A stretch of 64,000 nt of DNA, from assembly GCA_945271245.1 (NCBI GenBank), contig CALYPF010000001.1, positions 1 through 64,000 of the forward strand. The letters run 5' to 3'. Position 1 is the first letter of the stretch; the number at the start of each line of letters is the position of its first letter. This DNA comes from an uncultured Enterobacteriaceae bacterium (GTDB lineage: Bacteria > Pseudomonadota > Gammaproteobacteria > Enterobacterales > Enterobacteriaceae). The notes under the pieces are model-generated. The model saw nothing but the letters and a program-made list of their open reading frames with translations. It had not been told where the DNA came from and did not search any database. Shown here piece after piece: positions 28,504 through 36,192 of the stretch. The translations under genes were made by a program, and so were the position numbers.

Positions 28504-28974
28504 CTATGGCAGAAGCGCTAAAATCAGGTTAAAGAAAGTGCTTTCATCAAAACGCTGCCCAGGGCAGGATAAAGTACCTGGCGGACTAAAGGTCCAGTTG
28601 CTCACCGTTCCTGACCGCATAAATAATCGCCCCAGAGGCGTCACGAGTCCTCCATTATGGAAGGTCGCCTCCACGCACCCGGTTACCCCCTGACCATAAA
28701 GGAATGCCGGCACAAATTTTACGGACCGGTCGTCGATACGCAGAACGAGGGCGGTAATATCAAAAGCTCCCCCCTCCACCAGCAGGTCCGTAACAGGTGT
28801 ATTGTGCGTCTCCACATTCAGTCCGGTACCCACCAGCCACGCGTCCATCTGCTCATGAAGCTGTGCCATTCGGAGGCGAAACTCTGCAATATCGGCCTGA
28901 CTCTTACTGACAGATGAAACCGGAGCAGGTTGTCGGGCCTGCAATTTATCGAGAAACTGTGATTTTACTGACAT
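28504..28974 (-). CDS. T6SS-cluster accessory protein of unknown function
   Basis: A 156-residue soluble protein without signal peptide or membrane helix. It is the last gene of the main T6SS operon, 14 bases after tssE. The N-terminal third is helical (QFLDKLQARQ, then SQADIAEFRLRMAQLHEQMDAWL); the rest looks beta-rich, with hydrophobic strands such as AFDITALVLRID. I believe related genes sit next to tssE in other enterobacterial T6SS clusters, but no function is known to me. Composition matches the core T6SS genes rather than the low-GC cargo cassettes, which supports a structural or assembly role over cargo. Confidence 0.7.
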   Translation of the reverse strand: MSVKSQFLDKLQARQPAPVSSVSKSQADIAEFRLRMAQLHEQMDAWLVGTGLNVETHNTPVTDLLVEGGAFDITALVLRIDDRSVKFVPAFLYGQGVTGCVEATFHNGGLVTPLGRLFMRSGTVSNWTFSPPGTLSCPGQRFDESTFFNLILALLP

Positions 28975-28988
28975 GATGCTCTCTGGCC

Positions 28989-29444
28989 TTACAGATAGGT
29001 TGCGGTATCAATATACTGCTGTTGCTTCAGGTGTCTCAGCATCACTCGTCCCTCGGGCATAAACTCGGTGCCGTAACGCACGAGGCCAATCCCCTTAAGC
29101 TCAGCATCAATGGCATAACGCAACTCGCCGGGGACGTTCTGCTCCAGCAGGACGACCGTAATTTTTTTCAGGCGTGGCTCATATTTGAGCAGGACAGCAG
29201 ACAGGGTGCCCATCAGCTCATGGGCGGTACCCGGCATCCCCTGCAGGATTTTGGTCATATCCGGCAGACCGTAGTCCGGCAGATGCGCCAGCGTGCCGGC
29301 ACGGCAGTTGAGGACGCGCTGCATGTTATCGAGCACGGACAAAATCACCTGATTTTGTTCACTGACCTGATGGAGATCGAGGCCGCCGGTAAAGTTGCCG
29401 GTCAGCATTTCATACAGTGAAGGTGTGTTGTGTCCCTGGGGCAT
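28989..29444 (-). CDS. tssE: TssE, T6SS baseplate protein (gp25-like)
   Basis: A 151-residue homologue of phage T4 gp25, a wedge protein of the T6SS baseplate that starts sheath polymerisation. Typical elements are MLTGNFTGGLD at the start, then ILSVLDNMQRVLNCRAGTL and HLPDYGLPDM in the gp25 core. It overlaps the last bases of tssJ, so the two are coupled. A stretch near the C-terminus (ELRYAIDAELKG...) is the usual beta-alpha end. It lies in the tssF-tssG-tssJ-tssE baseplate/membrane block of the operon. Confidence 0.9.
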   Translation of the reverse strand: MPQGHNTPSLYEMLTGNFTGGLDLHQVSEQNQVILSVLDNMQRVLNCRAGTLAHLPDYGLPDMTKILQGMPGTAHELMGTLSAVLLKYEPRLKKITVVLLEQNVPGELRYAIDAELKGIGLVRYGTEFMPEGRVMLRHLKQQQYIDTATYL

Positions 29445-29989
29445 CAGTCGTCCTTTAGAGGTTGCAGCGTAAGATGATTGTTACCGGCTTCCAGAATGCG
29501 CGGCTTATCCGGGTCAAGGTCTTCGCGCCCTATCACCAGCTTCCAGGTGTTGTTGACCATATCCGGGTGACGGAACAACCCGACCACGGCGACAAACTGC
29601 GCATCTTCTTCCATGGGCATATCAAGATTTGCATCCCCGCCAGGTTTTACCACGACATCGCGGGTGGCCAGCAGGTCAGCCTTCAGAATAGTTTCCCCGT
29701 CTTTCAGCAACTGCTGGTAGACCGTTTTGTCGAAGATTTTGCGGTCTTTCAGTTGCCAGACACGGATAACCACCGGCTCGGACAGCGAGTTACTCTCGCG
29801 TGAATCGGTGTTAAGCGCCTCACGGGCGGTGAAATCCAGGTGCAGCACCTTAATTTTTTTGTAGAACACGGCGTTAAATGCTGATTTGGTGCCATCGGTG
29901 ATGCTTTGCGTCGCCCCGCAGCCTGCAAGGCTGAATGCCAGCAGCGGTAACAGCCAGCGCATGGTTTTAGTTAAACTTGTACGTAACAC
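29444..29989 (-). CDS. tssJ: TssJ, T6SS outer-membrane lipoprotein
   Basis: A 181-residue lipoprotein. I chose the GTG at 29989, which has AAGGAA five bases upstream and gives a 23-residue lipoprotein signal ending in the lipobox LAGC (lipid-modified Cys at 24). ATG 29962 is in frame but has no ribosome site. The mature part is beta-sandwich-like, as in TssJ/SciN, with the conserved VVIRVWQLKD segment. It anchors the TssJ-TssL-TssM membrane complex in the outer membrane by binding the periplasmic end of TssM. It overlaps tssG by 23 bases and tssE by one base. Confidence 0.9.
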   Translation of the reverse strand: MLRTSLTKTMRWLLPLLAFSLAGCGATQSITDGTKSAFNAVFYKKIKVLHLDFTAREALNTDSRESNSLSEPVVIRVWQLKDRKIFDKTVYQQLLKDGETILKADLLATRDVVVKPGGDANLDMPMEEDAQFVAVVGLFRHPDMVNNTWKLVIGREDLDPDKPRILEAGNNHLTLQPLKDD

Positions 29990-31052
29990 GTCGGTTTCCT
30001 TGTTGTAGTGTCGCGGGCTGCAGGCCGGTGTAATAGCCCAGTTCGGTCGTATAGGTCTGCGGGATATCGTCCAGGAGACCTTCGTCTTCCGCGCCCAGCA
30101 CGCCATTCATACCCAGCCAGAAGGGGCCTTCGCCGAGCGGCGGTGCGGCCAGCAGGCGGGTGGCGGTGGTCAGGGTGATTTTTGCCTTGAAGCGCCAGCC
30201 CAGATACACCCGCAGCATCACGAGAAAGTCCTGATACAGCAGACCATCCGGTTTCCAGCCCTGTGATTCCTGTTCGTTATCGGTGGACAGGGCAATCAGC
30301 AGCTGACTGTTAGCATCCATCGCTTCTTCACCCAGCGGCGTGTTGCCATCCAGAAGAAAATCGTCATCGCCGTAAAAGCCCAGCGGCTGACTGACCTCCA
30401 CCGGCCTCAGGCAGTACGGGCTCACCTGCACCGTCGTGTCAGGTGCCAGCAGGCTCACCAGCGCCTGCATCCCTTCCTGGGTTTTACCTGGCTGCTGCAG
30501 TACGCCCAGCAGCGACAGAAAGCGCGATACCGGGGTAGCGATGTGCTCTGCGGTGCCCGGAATGCCCAGCCCCACCAGACCCAGCAACGACTGCGAAATG
30601 CTGTCTGTGCCGCCGGGCTCAAACGTGGCCGGGTAAGAGTATTTACGCCAGATGCGGTAAAACTGTGTCAGGATGCGGTGGCTGAAGATATCCAGAAAGC
30701 CCTGAAGCGCCTCGTGCCCTTCGCGACGCTGGGTGATGTCATCCAGGTAGGCCGTTGGTAAGGGGGAATCGACACCGTACATCCCCATAAAGGTCGTACG
30801 GATGAGCGGTGGCCTGCGGTCATCATCCTCGTCATATTCGACAGCTTTCAGTTCACTGGCAGGGAAACCCATCCCCGGATGCGGCGCAAACCGCACCGGG
30901 TCATCTGCCGGATGGCTGGTCGAGCCCATCAGTGGCCTGCCCGGATTACGTTTCTCCAGCAGCTGGCATAAACGGTAAAAGTTAATGCGGTGAAGGTCAG
31001 ACTCCAGCCGCGGGGTCAGCCGGGAATGCGGCGGTTGTGCTTCTCTTCCCAT
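29967..31052 (-). CDS. tssG: TssG, T6SS baseplate protein
   Basis: A 361-residue wedge protein that binds TssF and TssE in the baseplate. The family's N-terminal signature is clear: LHRINFYRLCQLLEKRN followed by PVRFAPHPGMGFPASEL. Other landmarks are MYGVDSPLPTAYLDDI and FLDIFSHRILTQFYRIWRKY, both typical of TssG. The start lies 37 bases inside the end of tssF, and the stop overlaps tssJ, so the tssF-G-J-E block is read as one coupled unit. Confidence 0.93.
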   Translation of the reverse strand: MGREAQPPHSRLTPRLESDLHRINFYRLCQLLEKRNPGRPLMGSTSHPADDPVRFAPHPGMGFPASELKAVEYDEDDDRRPPLIRTTFMGMYGVDSPLPTAYLDDITQRREGHEALQGFLDIFSHRILTQFYRIWRKYSYPATFEPGGTDSISQSLLGLVGLGIPGTAEHIATPVSRFLSLLGVLQQPGKTQEGMQALVSLLAPDTTVQVSPYCLRPVEVSQPLGFYGDDDFLLDGNTPLGEEAMDANSQLLIALSTDNEQESQGWKPDGLLYQDFLVMLRVYLGWRFKAKITLTTATRLLAAPPLGEGPFWLGMNGVLGAEDEGLLDDIPQTYTTELGYYTGLQPATLQQGNRRVTYKFN

Positions 31053-32770
31053 TCCAGGCGCTCTCCGGTCGGTTGCAGAATAATAATCAGGCGGTTAAAC
31101 AGGTAGATGTCGGTGTACAGCGCGAAGAAGCGGCTCAGCATCTCGCCGAACAGACAGATATCACCGCGCCCGGCAAAGCCGTGGCTGTCCAGCGTCACCT
31201 CAATTTGCACACCGCGTACCAGGTAGCCCTGCTCAAACCGCTCGGTTTCGCTGTGCTTCACGTCAATGATGGCTTCCAGTCGGCGGCGGTTCATCTCGCT
31301 GTCGGTCCATTCGTATAGCGCCAGGGTACCGCGCAGCACATCGGCATTATCCATCATCGACAGGAATCCGCTGCCGAGGTGACTCAGCACGCGCCAGTGA
31401 AAACGATCCTGCGCCGGCGGATAACAGGGCAGTGTCGGCGCACACAGGTTACGCACGCCGATACTGGCCGAGGTGGTTTTCATCACCGTATCCAGCACCG
31501 TGCTCTGCAGTGCTCGTCGTGGCAGCTGGCCGTTGGTGCCGGTAAGCGTCAGCGACAGGCTTTCGTCTTCCGGTACGGTGTGGTTATCAAAGGCCTCACC
31601 GCCAAGGATAAGCCAGGTATTATGCAGGCCCGATGGGCCACGGCGCACGCGGGTGTGGTAGTAATATTCCGGCGCTTCATGACGCATCATTCCGCCTTTG
31701 TGGCGGAAGCTCGAAAACGGCACGTAGGTATGCTGGCTCGATGACATCACCGAATCCACCGCGTAAATCTCGGTATGGCCATCCTGCACGCGCATCGGGC
31801 GCAGCATGTATTCTGTCTGCAGGGAGTTGAGCGTCAGCGGGTCGGATTCCAGCGGGAACAGGTTAATCACCGGCACACAGTTCAGGCGCAGATGCTTTTC
31901 GGTAAAGCTGAAATCATGCTCCCAGCGCTCCGCCAGCACCACGTCGATTTCAAACCAGGGGAGCTCAGCCGGAAAGACCACGGTCTCCAGCCCACGCAGC
32001 CCTGTGAACATGAATTTTTCACGGAAGGTGAAGTACTCCAGCAGCAGCTGATAGCCGCTAAAGCTGCTGCTTCCCTTCGGCCACAGGTCATCGTCGTCGC
32101 CGAAACCCAGCGCGGTGAAATACCCGTCGAGCGGTCTTCTGTCCATGTCTCCGGGCATCCGCAACCATAGGCGGGCAGTGTTCATGGTAAAGGCCTCATG
32201 CATGGCGCAGGCCAACGGTGCATCAGCGTTGAAGTAGAACGGGAGCTGGCTGAGATCGACACGGCTCCAGTCGGCGAGATGACTGCAGTTAAAGCGCAGC
32301 GTGATGACCGAACGGCCATCTGGATCGGTCGCCAGTCGGGCACTCTCAAGCGACAATGGCTGAAGGGTAATCTCTTTGGTGGTGGTGTACCGGCAACGCG
32401 TGCCTTTCTCACCGATCGGCCGCGAGTTCACCTCAAAGCCTTTGACGATGCGCATCTGCTCTTTCATCTCACGCCAGTCAGGGGTGAATTCCACCACCGA
32501 CATGGACGGAATGGTACGCAGGTAATGCGGCCACAGCAGGCTGACCAGCCCTTCGGTCAGTTCAGGCAGGTCGTCATCGAGCTTTTCGCGCAGCCGGCCC
32601 ATCAGGAAGGCAAAGCCCTCGAACAGCCGCTCCACGTAAGGGTCGCGCGCCCCTGCTTTATCGAGATTGAGCATTGCCGCCTGCTCGGGGTGAGCACGCG
32701 CAAACTCTTCACCGGCTTCCAGCAGATATCGCATTTCAGCGTCATAATAACGCAGGGTTAAATCATCCAT
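31016..32770 (-). CDS. tssF: TssF, T6SS baseplate protein
   Basis: A 584-residue TssF, normal family length. Typical start: LRYYDAEMRYLLEAGEEFARAHP, then DPYVERLFEGFAFLMGRLREKLDD. Two TssF copies and one TssG form the wedge that joins TssK and the sheath. No missing part is evident. It is preceded by an AT-rich gap of 87 bases with a hairpin, beyond which lies the DUF1240/PAAR cargo pair, apparently inserted between tssA and tssF. Confidence 0.94.
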   Translation of the reverse strand: MDDLTLRYYDAEMRYLLEAGEEFARAHPEQAAMLNLDKAGARDPYVERLFEGFAFLMGRLREKLDDDLPELTEGLVSLLWPHYLRTIPSMSVVEFTPDWREMKEQMRIVKGFEVNSRPIGEKGTRCRYTTTKEITLQPLSLESARLATDPDGRSVITLRFNCSHLADWSRVDLSQLPFYFNADAPLACAMHEAFTMNTARLWLRMPGDMDRRPLDGYFTALGFGDDDDLWPKGSSSFSGYQLLLEYFTFREKFMFTGLRGLETVVFPAELPWFEIDVVLAERWEHDFSFTEKHLRLNCVPVINLFPLESDPLTLNSLQTEYMLRPMRVQDGHTEIYAVDSVMSSSQHTYVPFSSFRHKGGMMRHEAPEYYYHTRVRRGPSGLHNTWLILGGEAFDNHTVPEDESLSLTLTGTNGQLPRRALQSTVLDTVMKTTSASIGVRNLCAPTLPCYPPAQDRFHWRVLSHLGSGFLSMMDNADVLRGTLALYEWTDSEMNRRRLEAIIDVKHSETERFEQGYLVRGVQIEVTLDSHGFAGRGDICLFGEMLSRFFALYTDIYLFNRLIIILQPTGERLEWEEKHNRRIPG

Positions 32771-32830
32771 ATTTATTTCTGCTCAATAATTGCTGAATGA
32801 ATAGTATTATCTGAATAAAATTGTGCTGAT

Positions 32831-32854
32831 GATGTTCCTGAGGAAAGGAACATC
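32831..32854 (-). terminator. Hairpin after the DUF1240 gene, possible attenuator
   Basis: GATGTTCC and GGAACATC form an 8-bp stem with an 8-base loop just beyond the DUF1240 stop. On the minus strand it is followed by an AT-rich run without a clean T tract. It may reduce read-through from the cargo genes into tssF. Confidence 0.4.
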
Positions 32855-32857
32855 TTA

Positions 32858-33283
32858 TTAATTACCACGCTGCCCACATACCGATGGTGGTAGTACATAC
32901 TCAGTGGCCATCCCCGGCATCCATCCATCAGGACGGCCGGTGCATTTCACATAGCCTTTACTCTCAAGAGTCGAAGTGTACGCAAACGAAAAGATGACAG
33001 AACTGACGATAAAAACACCTACCAGACCAATAAATACTCTGCTTGTTTTTTTACATTTAATAACCGCCTGTTCCTCGCCGTACCGCATAGCCAAATACCA
33101 ATATATACATGGAAATATCAGAATAATCGGAATCATTAGCAAAGCGGAAACTGTCGGTGAAAATACAATGTCACTTCCAAACCCAAATAACTCACTATAT
33201 GCATCAATTGCGAACCACAAAGAGCCTATTGACGAAACACACCAAATAATAAGGTTACCAATAAATCTATGTTTAGGGCTCAT
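32858..33283 (-). CDS. DUF1240-type inner-membrane protein, probable immunity to the PAAR effector
   Basis: A 141-residue membrane protein with three hydrophobic helices (near residues 8-30, 43-66 and 82-103) and a short tail ending ATEYVLPPSVC, a pattern of the DUF1240 family. Its ATG overlaps the stop of the PAAR-toxin gene by four bases (ATGA), the tight coupling usual for an effector and its antidote. Because the effector C-terminus is hydrophobic, a membrane-embedded antidote fits. The immunity role is inference; the overlap and topology are visible. GC is clearly below that of the neighbouring tss genes. Confidence 0.7.
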   Translation of the reverse strand: MSPKHRFIGNLIIWCVSSIGSLWFAIDAYSELFGFGSDIVFSPTVSALLMIPIILIFPCIYWYLAMRYGEEQAVIKCKKTSRVFIGLVGVFIVSSVIFSFAYTSTLESKGYVKCTGRPDGWMPGMATEYVLPPSVCGQRGN

Positions 33284-34560
33284 AAATCAATCACCTGCGA
33301 TGTTAGGTCGCCAATATACTTCTTAAGATACTGCTTTATCTCAGTCTCGATGACATGCCGCCCTTTCCTGAGCATTCCATCAATATACATACCACCCAAG
33401 TCGAGCACATCATTTGATATCTCTCTGGATTTTTCTACAAACTCTTGCTGCGCTGATTCAATGTAAGGTGCCATTAACTCCACCAAACTATCTGTAATAT
33501 GATATTTTTTATCAAGTGTGTTAAGCACCCAGGCTATACCTGCGCCAAAAACAAGAACAACAGCAATATTCAGCACAACATACGCAGACATTGTATATAA
33601 CCCAACGGCATAAAGTGCTGCCGAAGAAATCCCTACTTTGACAATGTCAGTAGCAAGTGTCCCAAGGAACATTGCAAGTGAGGTTTCATCATTCAATATG
33701 AAATCAATTGTATCTATTACCGATACATAGACAAAACCGAGAATCGCACCGTCGATGATGGCTTTCTGCAAACCAAACTTCCCTATCCCTGCCTCGATGA
33801 TATTTGGATTCATTTCACCAAAAACTGGAGCCTTCAGTGTTTTTCTGATTGCTGCATAACCACTGATTTTTATCAGACGTGTTCCTTTGTGGTTAACAAA
33901 CACTGTCGCGGTAATACCGATGCTTCCCAGTTTGTAAATCATCGCTGAAGCATTGGCTGCATCATCGATATTCGTTGCATATGTTTTGACAGTATTTACG
34001 ACGGGATTTGTTGTGGCATCTTTCCATTTCTTTTTAACGAAATCCCAGCCGTCAATAATCCTCTGGCATTCCTCCAGCGTCAGCAAGAGGAAATCATGTC
34101 TGTTACGTCTCAGCATCCCTCGCACATTGTCATCCGGAACGGTGTGGGTGTTAATCAACGTAGGATATCCCGGAGCTAACATCGTATCAGCCTGCGCGCC
34201 TGCCAGAAAAGCCTGAGAAATGGCATTCGCTATCGATGTCTTTCCAGGCTCCTCAGCAGAAGCTGCTGCTCCTGCTGAACTTTTCTCGTATGTATCATCC
34301 ATCATCGACGGAATAAACTTCGCCTTGCAGGGGCAGGTACTGTAGCTGTCGAGGGTTCCGGCCATTCGCCGGTCATGAATGGTATCGTTGTCGATGCCAC
34401 CGGCTATCTTGAATAGCCCGGCATGCTTCCCGCAGGTCACACTGTCCTGCTCCCGGGCAACAGGTTTATCAAACAGAGTGTGATCCTCTGCGCCCGTGGT
34501 GATTTTCCCGCCGCAGGTCGTCTTGTCGCCCTGCACCAGGTAAAAGCCTTCTGCTGCCAT
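33280..34560 (-). CDS. PAAR-domain T6SS effector with hydrophobic C-terminal domain
   Basis: A 426-residue protein. The N-terminal 90 residues are a PAAR-type spike-tip domain (GFYLVQGDKTTCGGKI, then DSVTCGKHAGLFKIAGG and DSYSTCPCKAKFIPS), which sits on VgrG and carries attached toxin. The remaining 330 residues have several long hydrophobic segments, notably around residues 265-285 and 310-350 (ISSAALYAVGLYTMSAYVV), and no known enzyme motif. This suggests action on membranes, perhaps pore formation. Composition shifts from ordinary to low GC after about residue 100, as if the toxin part was swapped in. It overlaps the DUF1240 gene and follows tssA by 30 bases. Confidence 0.8.
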   Translation of the reverse strand: MAAEGFYLVQGDKTTCGGKITTGAEDHTLFDKPVAREQDSVTCGKHAGLFKIAGGIDNDTIHDRRMAGTLDSYSTCPCKAKFIPSMMDDTYEKSSAGAAASAEEPGKTSIANAISQAFLAGAQADTMLAPGYPTLINTHTVPDDNVRGMLRRNRHDFLLLTLEECQRIIDGWDFVKKKWKDATTNPVVNTVKTYATNIDDAANASAMIYKLGSIGITATVFVNHKGTRLIKISGYAAIRKTLKAPVFGEMNPNIIEAGIGKFGLQKAIIDGAILGFVYVSVIDTIDFILNDETSLAMFLGTLATDIVKVGISSAALYAVGLYTMSAYVVLNIAVVLVFGAGIAWVLNTLDKKYHITDSLVELMAPYIESAQQEFVEKSREISNDVLDLGGMYIDGMLRKGRHVIETEIKQYLKKYIGDLTSQVIDL

Positions 34561-34590
34561 ATTTTTCCCTTTAGCTGAATTCTGTCCGGG

Positions 34591-36192
34591 TTATCCGCAA
34601 AGCACTGCACTGCTGGCCGGATCGAGCGCAATCAGACCGGACAGAAGCAAATCCATCTCAGGCTGAAGCCGTGATTTATCAGTTTCACTGCGTGTGGCTT
34701 TCATTCGCAGCAGTCTGAGGCGACGTGATTTCACTTCAAACAGCAGTGCAGGAGTCCACTGTGTGAGGGTGATTGACTGTGCGGCAATGTCGAGCTCACC
34801 CAGCAAATGCAACGCCAGTTCATTCTTACCTTTCTGCTCGGCCACACGGGCCATCAGCAGACGCAACAGCCATTTGTCTTTTGCGGAGTCGGCGCCCGGG
34901 CGAGTCTGCAGCCAGTGAAGTGTGGCATCCAGACCATCAGTATCCGCTTTCTCCAGCGCTTCCGGCTCAAGAGCCAGAATATCGTTATTATCTCCACTGT
35001 CGGCACTGACTGGCTCATCTCGCCAGCCGGACATATCGTCCAGCACGCTCTGGTTTATCCAGTTCAGCGTGACCTCATCGGCAAACGGCGTACCGTCATT
35101 AAAGGCCAGGGTTTCAAGCCCGGTAAGGCGGCGCAGCAGCCCTTTCAGGTCGGCGGCGATGATATCAGCCAGCACATTCTGCCCTGACTTCACCAGGGCC
35201 TGGTGGATATACCACTGCAAATCCAGCCAGAGGTGATTGGCGCCACGAGAAAAAGCGCTGTCTGCCTGCTCCATAATTTCGGACCAGCTCTGCTGCAGGT
35301 ACAGGCGTTTGAGCATGGCCCGCTGGTCTGCACGAGGCGGTTCGATGCGCGTTTTTCCTTCAGCATCCGGTGCCGGAATAGCGCTCAGCGTGTCATGACG
35401 CAGGCTTTTCATCAACCGGTGGGCGGCAAGCCAGCCATCGGGTTGATCACGCAAATATCCTGTCAGTGTACGGGCCTGAGCCAGCAAATCCTGACCGGAG
35501 GTAATGCGACTCAGAACTGGCGCGTCAGGCTCCGTCATGTGCGTGGAGGTCTGTGACTGTGCCTTGTTACCGGCGTTCTGTGGCACCACAGCATCCACAC
35601 CACCGGCTTTCATCAGGCGAGATTCCAGCGCGCTGTACAGAGCATTCAGCTCAGGGCGTGACGCTTCCGGTTCAGTCTCCTGACTGTCGCGAATAAGCAG
35701 CAGCGCACCGGCAGTGCGCAGCGCATCGTCGCGTACCACTTCCGGCCAGAGTGACAGGCTGTCCAGCACACGGGAGCCTGCGAGCCACTCCAGCGCCGGT
35801 TTACGGCTCCGCTCACGCTGAGGATGAAGCTGCGTTCCATAGCGCTGTAGCAATCCCGCCAGCAGTTCAAGCCCTTGGGCAAATCCGGTTTCCCCGTCCT
35901 GATGCAAACGCGCCCAGCAGTAGTAGGTGGCGATCCGGATATCTTTGGCAGTGCTGGCCAGCAGTTTTTCGGCAAGCGTGCAAATCAGCCCGGTATCGAT
36001 GCCGGAAAGCTTATTGACCTCCTCCCGGATACGCTGAAAATCGTCGTCATAGCCAGGGTCTTCTCCGGTAGGACTGGTGTCACTTATCGGAGCAAGCCAG
36101 GCCTGCCAGTTTTCCGTGCGTGTTTGCGCCTGTTGCCGCAGCTGCGTGTCGTCAGCCTGACAGGCCACAACCAGATTCTGCAGTGTGCTCAT
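34591..36192 (-). CDS. tssA: TssA, T6SS assembly (cap/baseplate) protein
   Basis: A 533-residue TssA. The N-terminal ImpA domain is clear: WLAPISDTSPTGEDPGYDDDFQRIREEVNKL, here split by GED, followed by DIRIATYYCWARLHQDG. It primes sheath and tube growth and can stay at the distal end. The C-terminal domain (FNDGTPFADEVTLNWINQ and later) is the part that differs between TssA classes. It overlaps the tssM stop by one base (TAATG), so translation is coupled. A second TssA-like protein (VasL type) is at 23391-24770. Confidence 0.92.
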   Translation of the reverse strand: MSTLQNLVVACQADDTQLRQQAQTRTENWQAWLAPISDTSPTGEDPGYDDDFQRIREEVNKLSGIDTGLICTLAEKLLASTAKDIRIATYYCWARLHQDGETGFAQGLELLAGLLQRYGTQLHPQRERSRKPALEWLAGSRVLDSLSLWPEVVRDDALRTAGALLLIRDSQETEPEASRPELNALYSALESRLMKAGGVDAVVPQNAGNKAQSQTSTHMTEPDAPVLSRITSGQDLLAQARTLTGYLRDQPDGWLAAHRLMKSLRHDTLSAIPAPDAEGKTRIEPPRADQRAMLKRLYLQQSWSEIMEQADSAFSRGANHLWLDLQWYIHQALVKSGQNVLADIIAADLKGLLRRLTGLETLAFNDGTPFADEVTLNWINQSVLDDMSGWRDEPVSADSGDNNDILALEPEALEKADTDGLDATLHWLQTRPGADSAKDKWLLRLLMARVAEQKGKNELALHLLGELDIAAQSITLTQWTPALLFEVKSRRLRLLRMKATRSETDKSRLQPEMDLLLSGLIALDPASSAVLCG

